Below are positions 8,359 to 15,650 of a DNA stretch of 53,003 nucleotides, one piece after another. The position numbers were made by a program, and so were the translations under genes. The stretch comes from Propionibacteriaceae bacterium (GTDB lineage: Bacteria; Actinomycetota; Actinomycetes; Propionibacteriales; Propionibacteriaceae), in contig JAISTQ010000038.1 in assembly GCA_031272505.1 (NCBI GenBank), positions 1 to 53,003 on the forward strand, read 5' to 3'. Position 1 is the first letter of the stretch; each line of letters opens with the position of its first letter. Below the pieces are notes generated by a model that was not told where the DNA came from, searched no databases, and worked only from the letters and a program-made list of their open reading frames with translations.

Positions 8359-9687
8359 ATGGCGCTCATCGACGACATCTTCACAGCTGGCGTGATCGGC
8401 GCCGGTGGAGCGGGCTTCCCCACCCACAAGAAGCTGGTGCCCTGCGAGCTGCTCATCATCAACGCCGCCGAATGCGAGCCGCTGCTCGCCTCCGACCGCT
8501 ACGTGATGCGCAACTTCGCCGCCGAGCTGGTCGCGGGGGCGAAGCTGGTGGCCGAGTCGCTGGGAATCGGCCGGGTCGTGGTGGGCACAAAACGCAAGTA
8601 CACCGAGGAGATCGCGGCGTTGCGATCCGAGATTGACACCCAGCGCGCGGCGGTCGAGGTGTGCGAGTTGGATTCGTTCTACCCGCTGGGGGATGAGCAG
8701 GTGCTGATCTATGAGATCACCGGCAAGACCGTCCCGCCGGGCGGCATCCCCATCGCGCTCGGGATCGTGGTGGTGAACGTCACCACGCTGCTGAACATTT
8801 TCCGGGCCTCCCAGGGCACCCCGGTGACCAGGCGTTTCGTCACCGTCAACGGCGAGGTCGGCCACCCGTGCGTGGTGGACGCCCCCGTCGGCGCTTCCCC
8901 CGAGGATCTGATCGCGGCGGCGGGCGGGGCGCGCGTTGCCAGCTATTCGCTGGTGCGCGGCGGGCCGATGATGGGCCGGCAGTATCCGGGGGGCGTTACC
9001 GGCCTGGGGTTTGGGAAGGCTGACGGTGGGCTGTTGGTGCTGCCGTCAAACAACAAAATCTTCACCTTGGCGGCCCAGCCAATCGAGCATGTGGTGCTGC
9101 AGGCCCGCTCCACCTGCATCCAGTGCACCCTGTGCACCGAGTTGTGCCCGCGTTATCTGATCGGGCATGTGATGCGGCCGCACCGGGTGATGCGTTCGAT
9201 CGCCGTCCCGGACAGTGCCGCCAACACTGCCGGGGCGGTCGACGCGCTTTTGTGTTGCGAGTGCGGCATCTGCGAGCTGTTCTCCTGCCCGATGGGGCTT
9301 TCGCCGCGCCGTATGAACGTCCTGATGAAAGGGCAGTTGCGCGCCTCGGGCACCAAGCCGAACACCGAGATCCGCCCCGAGCAGAGCCGCAGCCGCGAGT
9401 ATCGGCGCATCGCGCAGTCGCGTTTCATCGAACGGCTGGATCTGGGCGGCTACAGCGACCATCTCTACGATTGCGTCCGGCTTGATCCGCAGCAGGTGAA
9501 GATCCCGCTCAAACACGGGGTTGGGCGGCCTTCCGCGGCGTGCGTGGCGGAGGGTAGCGAAGTGGCGGTCGGTGACGTGATCGGCTACGTGGAGCAAAAC
9601 GACGTGGGCTGTCTGGTGCACGCATCTATCCCCGGGGTGGTCACCGCTGTGGACGCCGAGTACATCACGATCAGGAGGGCCTCATGA
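8359..9687 (+). CDS. pduS: Microcompartment cobalamin reductase / RnfC-like flavo-iron-sulfur protein
   Basis: A 442-residue RnfC-related protein proposed to reduce cob(II)alamin for PduO. The N-terminal GVIGAGGAGFPTHKK motif is typical of the FMN/NADH-binding SLBB/RnfC region. Two ferredoxin-type clusters are visible: C253/C256/C259/C263 (CIQCTLCTELC) and a second group at C299/C300, C302, C305, C310. A barrel-sandwich-like C-terminal end follows (GDVIGYVEQ). It overlaps pduT by four bases; PduS and PduT are known partners in electron transfer across the shell. Confidence 0.95.
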   Translation: MALIDDIFTAGVIGAGGAGFPTHKKLVPCELLIINAAECEPLLASDRYVMRNFAAELVAGAKLVAESLGIGRVVVGTKRKYTEEIAALRSEIDTQRAAVEVCELDSFYPLGDEQVLIYEITGKTVPPGGIPIALGIVVVNVTTLLNIFRASQGTPVTRRFVTVNGEVGHPCVVDAPVGASPEDLIAAAGGARVASYSLVRGGPMMGRQYPGGVTGLGFGKADGGLLVLPSNNKIFTLAAQPIEHVVLQARSTCIQCTLCTELCPRYLIGHVMRPHRVMRSIAVPDSAANTAGAVDALLCCECGICELFSCPMGLSPRRMNVLMKGQLRASGTKPNTEIRPEQSRSREYRRIAQSRFIERLDLGGYSDHLYDCVRLDPQQVKIPLKHGVGRPSAACVAEGSEVAVGDVIGYVEQNDVGCLVHASIPGVVTAVDAEYITIRRAS

Positions 9688-10235
9688 CAACCGCAATCGG
9701 CCTCATTGAAATGACCAGCATCGCGCGCGGCATTGAGGTTTCCGACACGATGTTGAAAGCTGGACGCGTCGAGCTGGATTTCGCCAAGCCCGTCTGTCCG
9801 GGGAAGTTCATCGTCATGGTGCATGGTGACGTGGGCGCGGTGCAGGCGTCCGTCAAAGCCGGTCTGGAGACTGGTAAGGGCGTGGTGGTGAACCAGTTGG
9901 TGATCCCGCGGGTGCACCCGTCGGTGCTGCCGGCGGTGAACGCCGCCCTGGAGGTGCCAGCGAAGGTGGCGGCCTTGGGCGTGGTGGAGTATTTCGACAT
10001 CGCCTCGGCCATCGTCGGCGCGGACGCGGCGGTGAAAGCGGCCAAGATCCAACTCATCGAGGTCCGGCTCGGCGTCGGCATCGGGGGGAAGAGTTTCGTG
10101 AAGCTTACCGGACAGGTCTCGGATGTGCGCTCGGCGGTGAAGGAGTGCCTGGAGCTGGCGAAGGTGCGCGGCACGGTGGTCTCCACCTGCGTCGTCCCGT
10201 CGCCGAACCCCGCGCTTTTCAGGGAGATGCTTTGA
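9684..10235 (+). CDS. pduT: Tandem-BMC trimeric shell protein with Fe-S pore cysteine
   Basis: 183 residues containing two BMC domains (about 1-90 and 95-183), each ending in an IPRVHP or VVPSPNP segment. PduT trimers carry a [4Fe-4S] cluster in the pore, held by Cys38 in the studied homologue; here Cys38 is present in FAKPVCPGKF. The cluster would pass electrons between the cytosol and PduS inside the shell. The gene overlaps both pduS (four bases) and the next gene (TTGA), which shows that the kinase gene belongs to the same operon. Confidence 0.95.
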   Translation: MTTAIGLIEMTSIARGIEVSDTMLKAGRVELDFAKPVCPGKFIVMVHGDVGAVQASVKAGLETGKGVVVNQLVIPRVHPSVLPAVNAALEVPAKVAALGVVEYFDIASAIVGADAAVKAAKIQLIEVRLGVGIGGKSFVKLTGQVSDVRSAVKECLELAKVRGTVVSTCVVPSPNPALFREML

Positions 10236-11476
10236 GCTTTGACGATCTCACTCCCGCACTAGCCGCCCACTATGCGCGCGAACAGGGTTTTTTCGCGCCG
10301 GGGACGGCCTTGTGCGTGCACGAGATCGACAACCTGGAGGGTGAAGGCTTCGTAAACCACCTCTACCGGGTCTCGGGCAATTCCCGAGCCGTCATCATCA
10401 AACAGGCCAAACCATACCTGAGCTTCTGGGGGCCCGCCGAGTACGTGCCGTTGACGGTCTCCCGTTCGGCGATCGAAGCCAACTCCTACCTGCTGCGCGC
10501 GCCGATCACCGGGGAACACCAGTTGCCGGTGCTGCTCGTCGATCCGGAGAACAACCTGTTTGTGCAGGAATGCTGGCAGCGGCCCACGGTGCGCTCCTGG
10601 TGGAAGCGGGGCATCGAGTTGCCGCGATTCCCGGTCCAGATCGGCTCCTACATCGCGCGGAACTCCTTCTTCACCTCCGCCGCCTACGTGGGGCCTGACG
10701 CCCACCGGCAACTGGACGCCGCCTTCACCAACTCGCCGATGCGCTCGCTGATGGAGGGCATCCTGTTCGACTTCGACAACCTGCATCCGGTGGCGGACGC
10801 TTTCGAGAAGATCACTGACTTTCGTCCCGTAGTGCTGTCGGATCCTGAGCTGCGCGGCCAACTGGAGGCGCTCCGCGACATCTACAACGGACGGGCGGAA
10901 TGCCTGGTGCACGGCGATCTGCACACCTCGAACATCATGTACGAAGGCGAGCGGATGATCGTCTTCGACATGGAGTACACCCACATGGGCGCCTTCTCGA
11001 CTGATTTGGGCTACCTGCTGGGCGGCTTCATCTCGCCCTACCTGGCCGTTCCCTACCGCCACGACCTGCCACTGGACGCGCGGCGGTCATTCGGCCGCCG
11101 GGTGTTGGCATCTATGACGACGGTCGTGGACACCTACCTGCGCGTGTTCAGCTCGCTGTTCGCGGCGTACGCCCAGCCCGGCTATCGCGACCAACCCGGC
11201 TATCTCGATCAGCTTTTCGCGGATCTGGTCCCCAACGTCATCGGCTTGGCCGGGACGCAACTGCTCTCCCGGGTGATGGTCCCAGGCGCGGACCAAGACT
11301 ACGAACCCATCCACGACCCCCAAGCCCACGAAGAACTCCGCCACCTCACCGTCGCCGTCGGCATCGCCCTCCTCAAAGCCCACCGCACCCTCCCCACCAT
11401 GCGCGACGCCACCTCCCTCATCGAATCCGTCGCCACCGCCTTCCACACCGCCAAACGCCCCACCCTCGCCGCCTGA
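10232..11476 (+). CDS. Methylthioribose-kinase-like phosphotransferase at the end of the pdu operon
   Basis: A 414-residue aminoglycoside-phosphotransferase/MtnK-fold kinase. The N-lobe lysine is in AVIIKQAKPY, the catalytic loop is LVHGDLHTSNIM (D229), and the metal motif is FDMEYT (D246). Between N- and C-lobes the match is to S-methyl-5-thioribose kinase rather than antibiotic kinases. The start is TTG 10232, which overlaps the pduT stop (TTGA) and has AGGGAG five bases upstream; no ATG or GTG is better placed. The substrate is unknown: methylthioribose, or a hydroxyl compound linked to propanediol metabolism. Because methylthioribose/deoxysugar salvage can generate aldehyde or diol intermediates, the pairing is worth noting (inference). 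Confidence 0.82.
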   Translation: MSFDDLTPALAAHYAREQGFFAPGTALCVHEIDNLEGEGFVNHLYRVSGNSRAVIIKQAKPYLSFWGPAEYVPLTVSRSAIEANSYLLRAPITGEHQLPVLLVDPENNLFVQECWQRPTVRSWWKRGIELPRFPVQIGSYIARNSFFTSAAYVGPDAHRQLDAAFTNSPMRSLMEGILFDFDNLHPVADAFEKITDFRPVVLSDPELRGQLEALRDIYNGRAECLVHGDLHTSNIMYEGERMIVFDMEYTHMGAFSTDLGYLLGGFISPYLAVPYRHDLPLDARRSFGRRVLASMTTVVDTYLRVFSSLFAAYAQPGYRDQPGYLDQLFADLVPNVIGLAGTQLLSRVMVPGADQDYEPIHDPQAHEELRHLTVAVGIALLKAHRTLPTMRDATSLIESVATAFHTAKRPTLAA

Positions 11477-11523
11477 GGAAAACGATCTCGTAAGATACTC
11501 AAGGAAAGAGATTCGGAGACGAG

Positions 11524-11697
11524 ATGAACACGACACCTTTGGAAGAACTCCAGCGGCAGCGCTGGGAGTCTTGGACGGAAGAGCAGCGGGCTGCGTACAC
11601 CGACAGCCTCGACGAAGCTGAGTGGCGCCTTGACCAAGCGGAGACAGACAGCGCCGCATCACCGCCATCAGATCGCCTTGGATCTGATCGACCATGA
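11524..11697 (+). pseudogene. Small acidic ORF, possibly frameshifted
   Basis: ATG 11524 has GGAGACGAG just upstream and encodes 57 residues, with a helical acidic beginning (MNTTPLEELQRQRWESWT) and a poor Ser/Pro end. In the neighbouring frame, bases from about 11640 read an acidic helical peptide (ALDLIDHEVEAATVAEELL), which looks like the natural continuation. A single frameshift near 11640 would explain this. I do not recognise a family. It may be a decayed gene, a leader peptide for the following yefM-yoeB pair, or chance. Confidence 0.35.
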
Positions 11698-11742
11698 GGT
11701 AGAAGCCGCAACCGTTGCCGAAGAACTGCTGTTGGTAGTATG

Positions 11743-11770
11743 GTACGATTATTGTACGGGAAACCGGTAC
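11743..11770 (+). promoter_or_regulatory. Candidate YefM operator with GTAC repeats
   Basis: Three GTAC cores lie at 11743, 11754 and 11767 (steps of 11 and 13), 20-45 bases before the yefM ATG. Characterised yefM operators hold TGTACA-type palindromes with cores about 12 bases apart, so autorepression by YefM/YoeB is plausible. This is inferred from spacing and core sequence only. Confidence 0.5.
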
Positions 11771-11788
11771 GGGAACAGGAGGATAGTC

Positions 11789-12037
11789 ATGACGCTCACG
11801 GCAACTGAGGCTCGGCAGCGGCTTTTTCCGTTGATTGCGGAGGTGAATGAGGATCGCCAGGCGGTGCGGATCACGTCGAAGCAGGGGAACGCGGTGCTGG
11901 TGGCGGAGGCGGATTACGATTCGCTGCTGGAGACGGCCTACCTGTTCCGTTCTCCGGCCAACGCCCGACGGCTGCTGGCTGCGGATGCGGCGCTGCGGGC
12001 CGGCGAGGGTGTGGCAGTGGAGTTGGATCGGGGCTGA
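11789..12037 (+). CDS. yefM: Antitoxin, YefM/Phd family
   Basis: Antitoxin of 82 residues that binds and neutralises the YoeB toxin and represses its own operon. The N-terminus TLTATEARQRLFPLIAEVNED is the DNA-binding Phd/YefM motif, followed by VRITSKQGNAVLVAEADYDSLLET and a disordered toxin-binding tail ending in VELDRG. ATG 11789 has AGGAGG nearby (11778-11783). The toxin gene follows with no gap. The same frame is open further upstream, but those residues do not fit the family. Confidence 0.93.
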   Translation: MTLTATEARQRLFPLIAEVNEDRQAVRITSKQGNAVLVAEADYDSLLETAYLFRSPANARRLLAADAALRAGEGVAVELDRG

Positions 12038-12295
12038 ATGGACGTCATCTTCGCCCCGCAGGCGTTCGAGGATTACCGCTATTGGCAGGCGAACGACCGC
12101 GCGATGCTGAAGCGCGTGAACCGCCTGATTGACGACATCATGCGTGGCGATCCATACGCGGGCATCGGCAAACCCGAGGCGCTGAAATATCTGGACGCAT
12201 GGTCGCGACGAATCGACCAGGAACACCGGCTGGTCTACCGCATCGTCGACGGCCAACTGCAGATCCTCCAAGCCCGGTTCCACTACGGCGAATAA
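12038..12295 (+). CDS. yoeB: Toxin, YoeB family ribosome-dependent mRNA endonuclease
   Basis: An 85-residue RelE-superfamily toxin that cleaves mRNA in the ribosomal A site. Conserved catalytic positions are all present: Glu47 in GKPEAL, Arg64 in the EHRLVYR block and His82 in ARFHYGE. The toxin therefore looks intact. Starts directly after the yefM stop codon. Converges on the minus-strand dehydrogenase gene 72 bases away. Confidence 0.95.
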   Translation: MDVIFAPQAFEDYRYWQANDRAMLKRVNRLIDDIMRGDPYAGIGKPEALKYLDAWSRRIDQEHRLVYRIVDGQLQILQARFHYGE

Positions 12296-12367
12296 CCTGA
12301 CTGGGTTTAGGTGCAGCTGACCAGTTCCTCGAAGAAGCGACTTGGCGCTGGGTTGAAGCCCGGCAGC

Positions 12368-14821
12368 TTACTGGGCGCGGTCGGTGTGACGGCCCTTGAA
12401 GTCGCCCATCGAGGCGTTGATGCCGAAGAAGTCGGCGACGGCGTCCATCCAGGGGATGGGGATGAGGCGGAGCAGGTAGATGGTGTAGACGAACCAAGGC
12501 ATCAGGATCAGCCTGCGGCCGCTTTCCACGCCGTCCAGCACCTTCTCGATGACCTTTTGCGGATCGAGCAGCGGGAGCAGCAGCGGCACCTTCGTCTTCA
12601 CCCCTTCGAACATGCCGGTGTTCGTGTAGTACGGCGCGGCGACCAGCGTTCCCACCCGCGAGCCCGCCATCCGCAACTCGTTGCGCAGCGCTTCGGTGAA
12701 GCCCATGGCGCCGAACTTGGAGGCGGCGTAATCGGTCATCTTCGCGCCGGCCATCACCCCCGAGGCGCTGGCCATGATCACGATGTGGCCGTGATCCCGC
12801 TCCAGCATCCCGGGCAGGAAGGCCTTCGTCACCCAGAACAGCGCCTTCAGGTTGACGTCGATGGTACGGTTGACGGCCGAGTCAGGCTCCTCCAGCAGCG
12901 GACGGCCCCCGACCACCCCGGCGGAGTGGATCAGGATGTCCACCTCGCCGCTCTGCGCGGCGGCGGCAGCCACCGATTCCGGGCTGCTCACGTCCACCGA
13001 GAACGACTGGGCGGTGCCGCCCCGGGCGGTGATCTCGGCGGCCACGGCGGCAGCCCGCTCGGCGGACAGATCCCACACGGTGACGCGGGCAGCTCCCCGC
13101 GCGGTGGCGCTGAGGGCCATCAGCCGTCCCATCCCCGAACCCCCGCCGGTGATCAACACCCGCGCGCCCTGGAAGGGGACACCCGGCTGTGACGGGGCCA
13201 GCTTCAGCCCGGCGAACGGGTTAGCTCGCTTGGGGGCGGAGGCGACGCGTGGGGGAGTGGGACGCTTCGAGGCCGGTTTGGCGATCAGCCGCGCCAACGA
13301 GTGCGGGGTGACGTACAGGAAGCGCGACATCAGCGTCATCGCCTTCGCGTACGTCTCCCGGCTCAGCCCCGCCGGCGGACCGATGTTGAGCAGCCGCTGG
13401 GTGGAGATGGTCTGCGGTTCGGTATAGCCCCGCAGCCCCTCCGGACCATGGCGGCGGCCCAGCCCGGAGATGCCCATGCCGCCCATCGGCGCGGCCAGCG
13501 AGCCGAAGCTGGCCATGAAGCCTTCGTTGATGTTCACCGAACCGGCGTGGAGTTGGGCGGCCACCGCCTTGGCGGCGCTTCCGCCCCAGACGCAGGCGTT
13601 CAGCCCATACTCGGTGTCGTTCGCAGCCGCGATCGCGTCGGCCACATCGGTGTAGCGGTAGACGGAAACCACCGGCCCGAACGTCTCCGCCCGGGAGACG
13701 GTCATCGAATCGTCCACCCCCTCCAAGATGGTCGGCTCGAAATAGTTCGGCCCCAGGTCTTCGCGCACCTTCCCGCCAGCGAGCACCCGCGCGCCCTTGG
13801 CCACCGCATCGTCGACGTGGGAGCGCACCTTCTCCAGGTGCGCGACGCTGATCAACGGGCCCAGGTCGACGTCAAAGCCGTCCCCGCCGCCGAGCTTGAG
13901 CCGCTTGGTGCGTTCCACGAGCGCCAGCAGGAAACGCTCGTAGATCGAATCGTGGATGAAGATCCGCTCGATCGAGACGCACAACTGCCCGGAGGTGGAG
14001 AAGCACGCCGTCATCGCGCATTCGACGGCCCGTTCCAGATCGGCGTCGGCGAGCACGATCATCGGGTTCTTGCCGCCGAGTTCGGCCGAGCACGACTTGA
14101 GCTGGGCGGTGCAGGCCGCCGTCACCTTGCGGCCGGTGGCTGACGATCCGGTGAACATCAGGTGGTCGCAGGCGTTGATGAGCGGATCGCCGAGCTTGGC
14201 ACCAGGGCCGGGCACCACCTGGAAGACGCCCTCGGGCAGCCCCGCCTGGGCGAGCAGCTTGGCCACGTAGAGGGCGGTGAACGGCGTCAGCGAATCGGGC
14301 TTGAGCACCACCGCGTTGCCAGCCAAAAGCGCCGGAATCGCATCGGAGGCCGAAAGCGTGAGCGGAAAATTCCAAGGCGTGATCATCCCCACCACGCCCT
14401 TCGGCTGATAACGCACCTGGGTGGAGGTGAGGAACGGGATCGCCCCGCGCCGCCGCCGCGGCTTGAGCAGCTTGGCGGCATTGGAGGCGAAATATGACGC
14501 GGTGAGCAGCACGTCCAGCACCTCGTCCAGCGCGTGGATGCGGGACTTGCCGTTCTCCGCATGGATCAAATCGAGCAGCTCATCCGAGTTCGCCTGCACC
14601 TCGGCCGCAAAATGCGCGATGACGTCCGCGCGTTCCCACACCGTCAACGCCGCCCAAGCCGGTTGCGCCGCCCGCGCCCGGGCCACCGCCGCCTCCACAT
14701 CGGCGGGGGTCGCTGCCGGCACTTGGCCGATCTCAGCGCGGTCAATTGGCGACGTGACTAGGAACTTTGCCCGTTTCGACGGAACGGCGGCATAGCTAAC
14801 AAGGGATTCAAACTGGGGCAT
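12368..14821 (-). CDS. Aldehyde dehydrogenase fused to short-chain dehydrogenase
   Basis: A single 817-residue chain with two oxidoreductase domains. Residues 1 to about 475 are a succinate-semialdehyde-type aldehyde dehydrogenase: W150-N151, K174, general base E247 (AELGGK) and catalytic C281 (SGQLCVS). Residues about 550-810 are a short-chain dehydrogenase/reductase: TGGGSGMG at 558-565, S685 and Y698xxxK702. All catalytic residues are intact in both halves; a Lys/Pro/Ala-rich linker (about 515-545) joins them. The two activities could act in sequence on an alcohol/aldehyde/acid series; the substrate is unknown. ATG 14821; no partner gene on the same strand immediately upstream. Confidence 0.9.
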   Translation of the reverse strand: MPQFESLVSYAAVPSKRAKFLVTSPIDRAEIGQVPAATPADVEAAVARARAAQPAWAALTVWERADVIAHFAAEVQANSDELLDLIHAENGKSRIHALDEVLDVLLTASYFASNAAKLLKPRRRRGAIPFLTSTQVRYQPKGVVGMITPWNFPLTLSASDAIPALLAGNAVVLKPDSLTPFTALYVAKLLAQAGLPEGVFQVVPGPGAKLGDPLINACDHLMFTGSSATGRKVTAACTAQLKSCSAELGGKNPMIVLADADLERAVECAMTACFSTSGQLCVSIERIFIHDSIYERFLLALVERTKRLKLGGGDGFDVDLGPLISVAHLEKVRSHVDDAVAKGARVLAGGKVREDLGPNYFEPTILEGVDDSMTVSRAETFGPVVSVYRYTDVADAIAAANDTEYGLNACVWGGSAAKAVAAQLHAGSVNINEGFMASFGSLAAPMGGMGISGLGRRHGPEGLRGYTEPQTISTQRLLNIGPPAGLSRETYAKAMTLMSRFLYVTPHSLARLIAKPASKRPTPPRVASAPKRANPFAGLKLAPSQPGVPFQGARVLITGGGSGMGRLMALSATARGAARVTVWDLSAERAAAVAAEITARGGTAQSFSVDVSSPESVAAAAAQSGEVDILIHSAGVVGGRPLLEEPDSAVNRTIDVNLKALFWVTKAFLPGMLERDHGHIVIMASASGVMAGAKMTDYAASKFGAMGFTEALRNELRMAGSRVGTLVAAPYYTNTGMFEGVKTKVPLLLPLLDPQKVIEKVLDGVESGRRLILMPWFVYTIYLLRLIPIPWMDAVADFFGINASMGDFKGRHTDRAQ

Positions 14822-14909
14822 GATCGCAGTCTAACCGCACCCCGCCCCACCCCCTAGCCCAACTCCCATTATGAGAAACCCGGGCGATACGGCAGCTCCG
14901 TTAAGCCTT

Positions 14910-14932
14910 GATCCACCGAGAATTGGTGGATC
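14910..14932. repeat. Inverted repeat in the 14822-14982 gap
   Basis: GATCCACC (14910-14917) and GGTGGATC (14925-14932) form an 8-bp stem with a 7-base loop. It lies between the promoter side of the dehydrogenase fusion gene and the terminator of the zinc-ribbon gene. It could be an operator for the dehydrogenase gene or a second hairpin of the terminator. Confidence 0.45.
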
Positions 14933-14936
14933 CGGG

Positions 14937-14968
14937 TTAAAAAAGAAAACGCCGGGGGCGAACCCGGC
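14937..14968 (-). terminator. Rho-independent terminator after the DUF5679-like gene
   Basis: On the minus strand GCCGGG and CCCGGC (14951-14956 and 14963-14968) form a hairpin with a six-base loop. It is followed by GTTTTCTTTTTT. Position and T-tract fit termination of the small minus-strand gene ending at 14983. Confidence 0.8.
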
Positions 14969-14982
14969 ATTTTCTAACTAGC

Positions 14983-15141
14983 TCATGCCTTCGGCAGGAA
15001 GCGGGTGAGGTTGGTGCCGCAAACGGGGCACTTGGCCTTGGCGATGCGGGTCCCCTTGGCGTTGACCTCGATCTTGCCTTCGCCCTCACGCTTTGCCTTG
15101 CACTTTACACAGTAGAACTCACCCTTGTAGGTATCTGCCAT
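14983..15141 (-). CDS. Small zinc-ribbon protein, DUF5679-like
   Basis: A 52-residue protein with two CxxC pairs (YCVKCKAKRE near residue 10 and AKCPVCGTN near residue 38) separated by a basic stretch, typical of a single zinc ribbon. This matches my memory of the conserved actinobacterial DUF5679 family, which has no known role. The ATG at 15141 is preferred over an upstream in-frame ATG because AGGAGAG lies eight bases before it and the extra N-terminal residues are not conserved-looking. A strong terminator follows. Confidence 0.8.
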   Translation of the reverse strand: MADTYKGEFYCVKCKAKREGEGKIEVNAKGTRIAKAKCPVCGTNLTRFLPKA

Positions 15142-15650
15142 TGTTCTCTCCTCGGGATAGACGATCCTGGGGTGCCCCCAGGCCTGATTTCTCTCCACCT
15201 TACCGCCTCTGCGCCAGTTATTCGTGATTACTGGGGGATTTGTCTCAAATTCGTGTTCGCTTCGCTCACACGTGCTTTGTTCGTCGGAGTGCCTACGGCT
15301 TCCTCCTCACTGGATCCCCGACCTGCGGTCGAGGATGACGGGGGGAGGGGGCGCTCGCACGTGCTTTGTTCGCCGGAGGGGGTGGGGGCGGGGTACGGGG
15401 GTGTCACCGGGATGACGGGGGAAGGGGCCGGGGTAGCAAGAACCCGGGAGCTGGATTCGTCTTCCCCTCCGAATCGCGCTACCGGGTCCTTGGGTAACAG
15501 AGTAGTTTTCGCCGCGCCGCAGGTCAAGGGAAACGCCGAGATGAAACGCAACTTTCAAGCTCACGGTCGCATCCGGGTGCCAAACGTCAACCTGGTGTTG
15601 GGGTTGTCGCCGGTGTCGGGCTGCTCACCGTCGGCATCCGGGCCCCAGGA
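15142..15650. other. Non-coding gap with repeats
   Basis: About 510 bases with no convincing gene. It should contain the promoter of the minus-strand zinc-ribbon gene. Two near-identical 26-base direct copies lie at 15264-15289 and 15353-15378 (two mismatches; core CACGTGCTTTGTTCG). The 15253-15341 part also resembles, inverted, the segment 42053-42213. Short reading frames here look like chance. Confidence 0.6.
15253..15341 (+). repeat. Dispersed repeat, copy A
   Basis: Begins with GTGTTCGCTTCGCTCAC and ends with a CTGGATCCCCGA...GAGGATGACGG segment containing an imperfect palindrome (CCCCGACC/GGTCGAGG). The same series of blocks appears on the minus strand at 42053-42213. The family looks like an intergenic dispersed repeat. 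Confidence 0.6.

Noticed and set aside
14910-14932. Second intrinsic terminator
   Set aside because: A stem is present but no T-run follows on either strand near enough; kept only as an inverted repeat.
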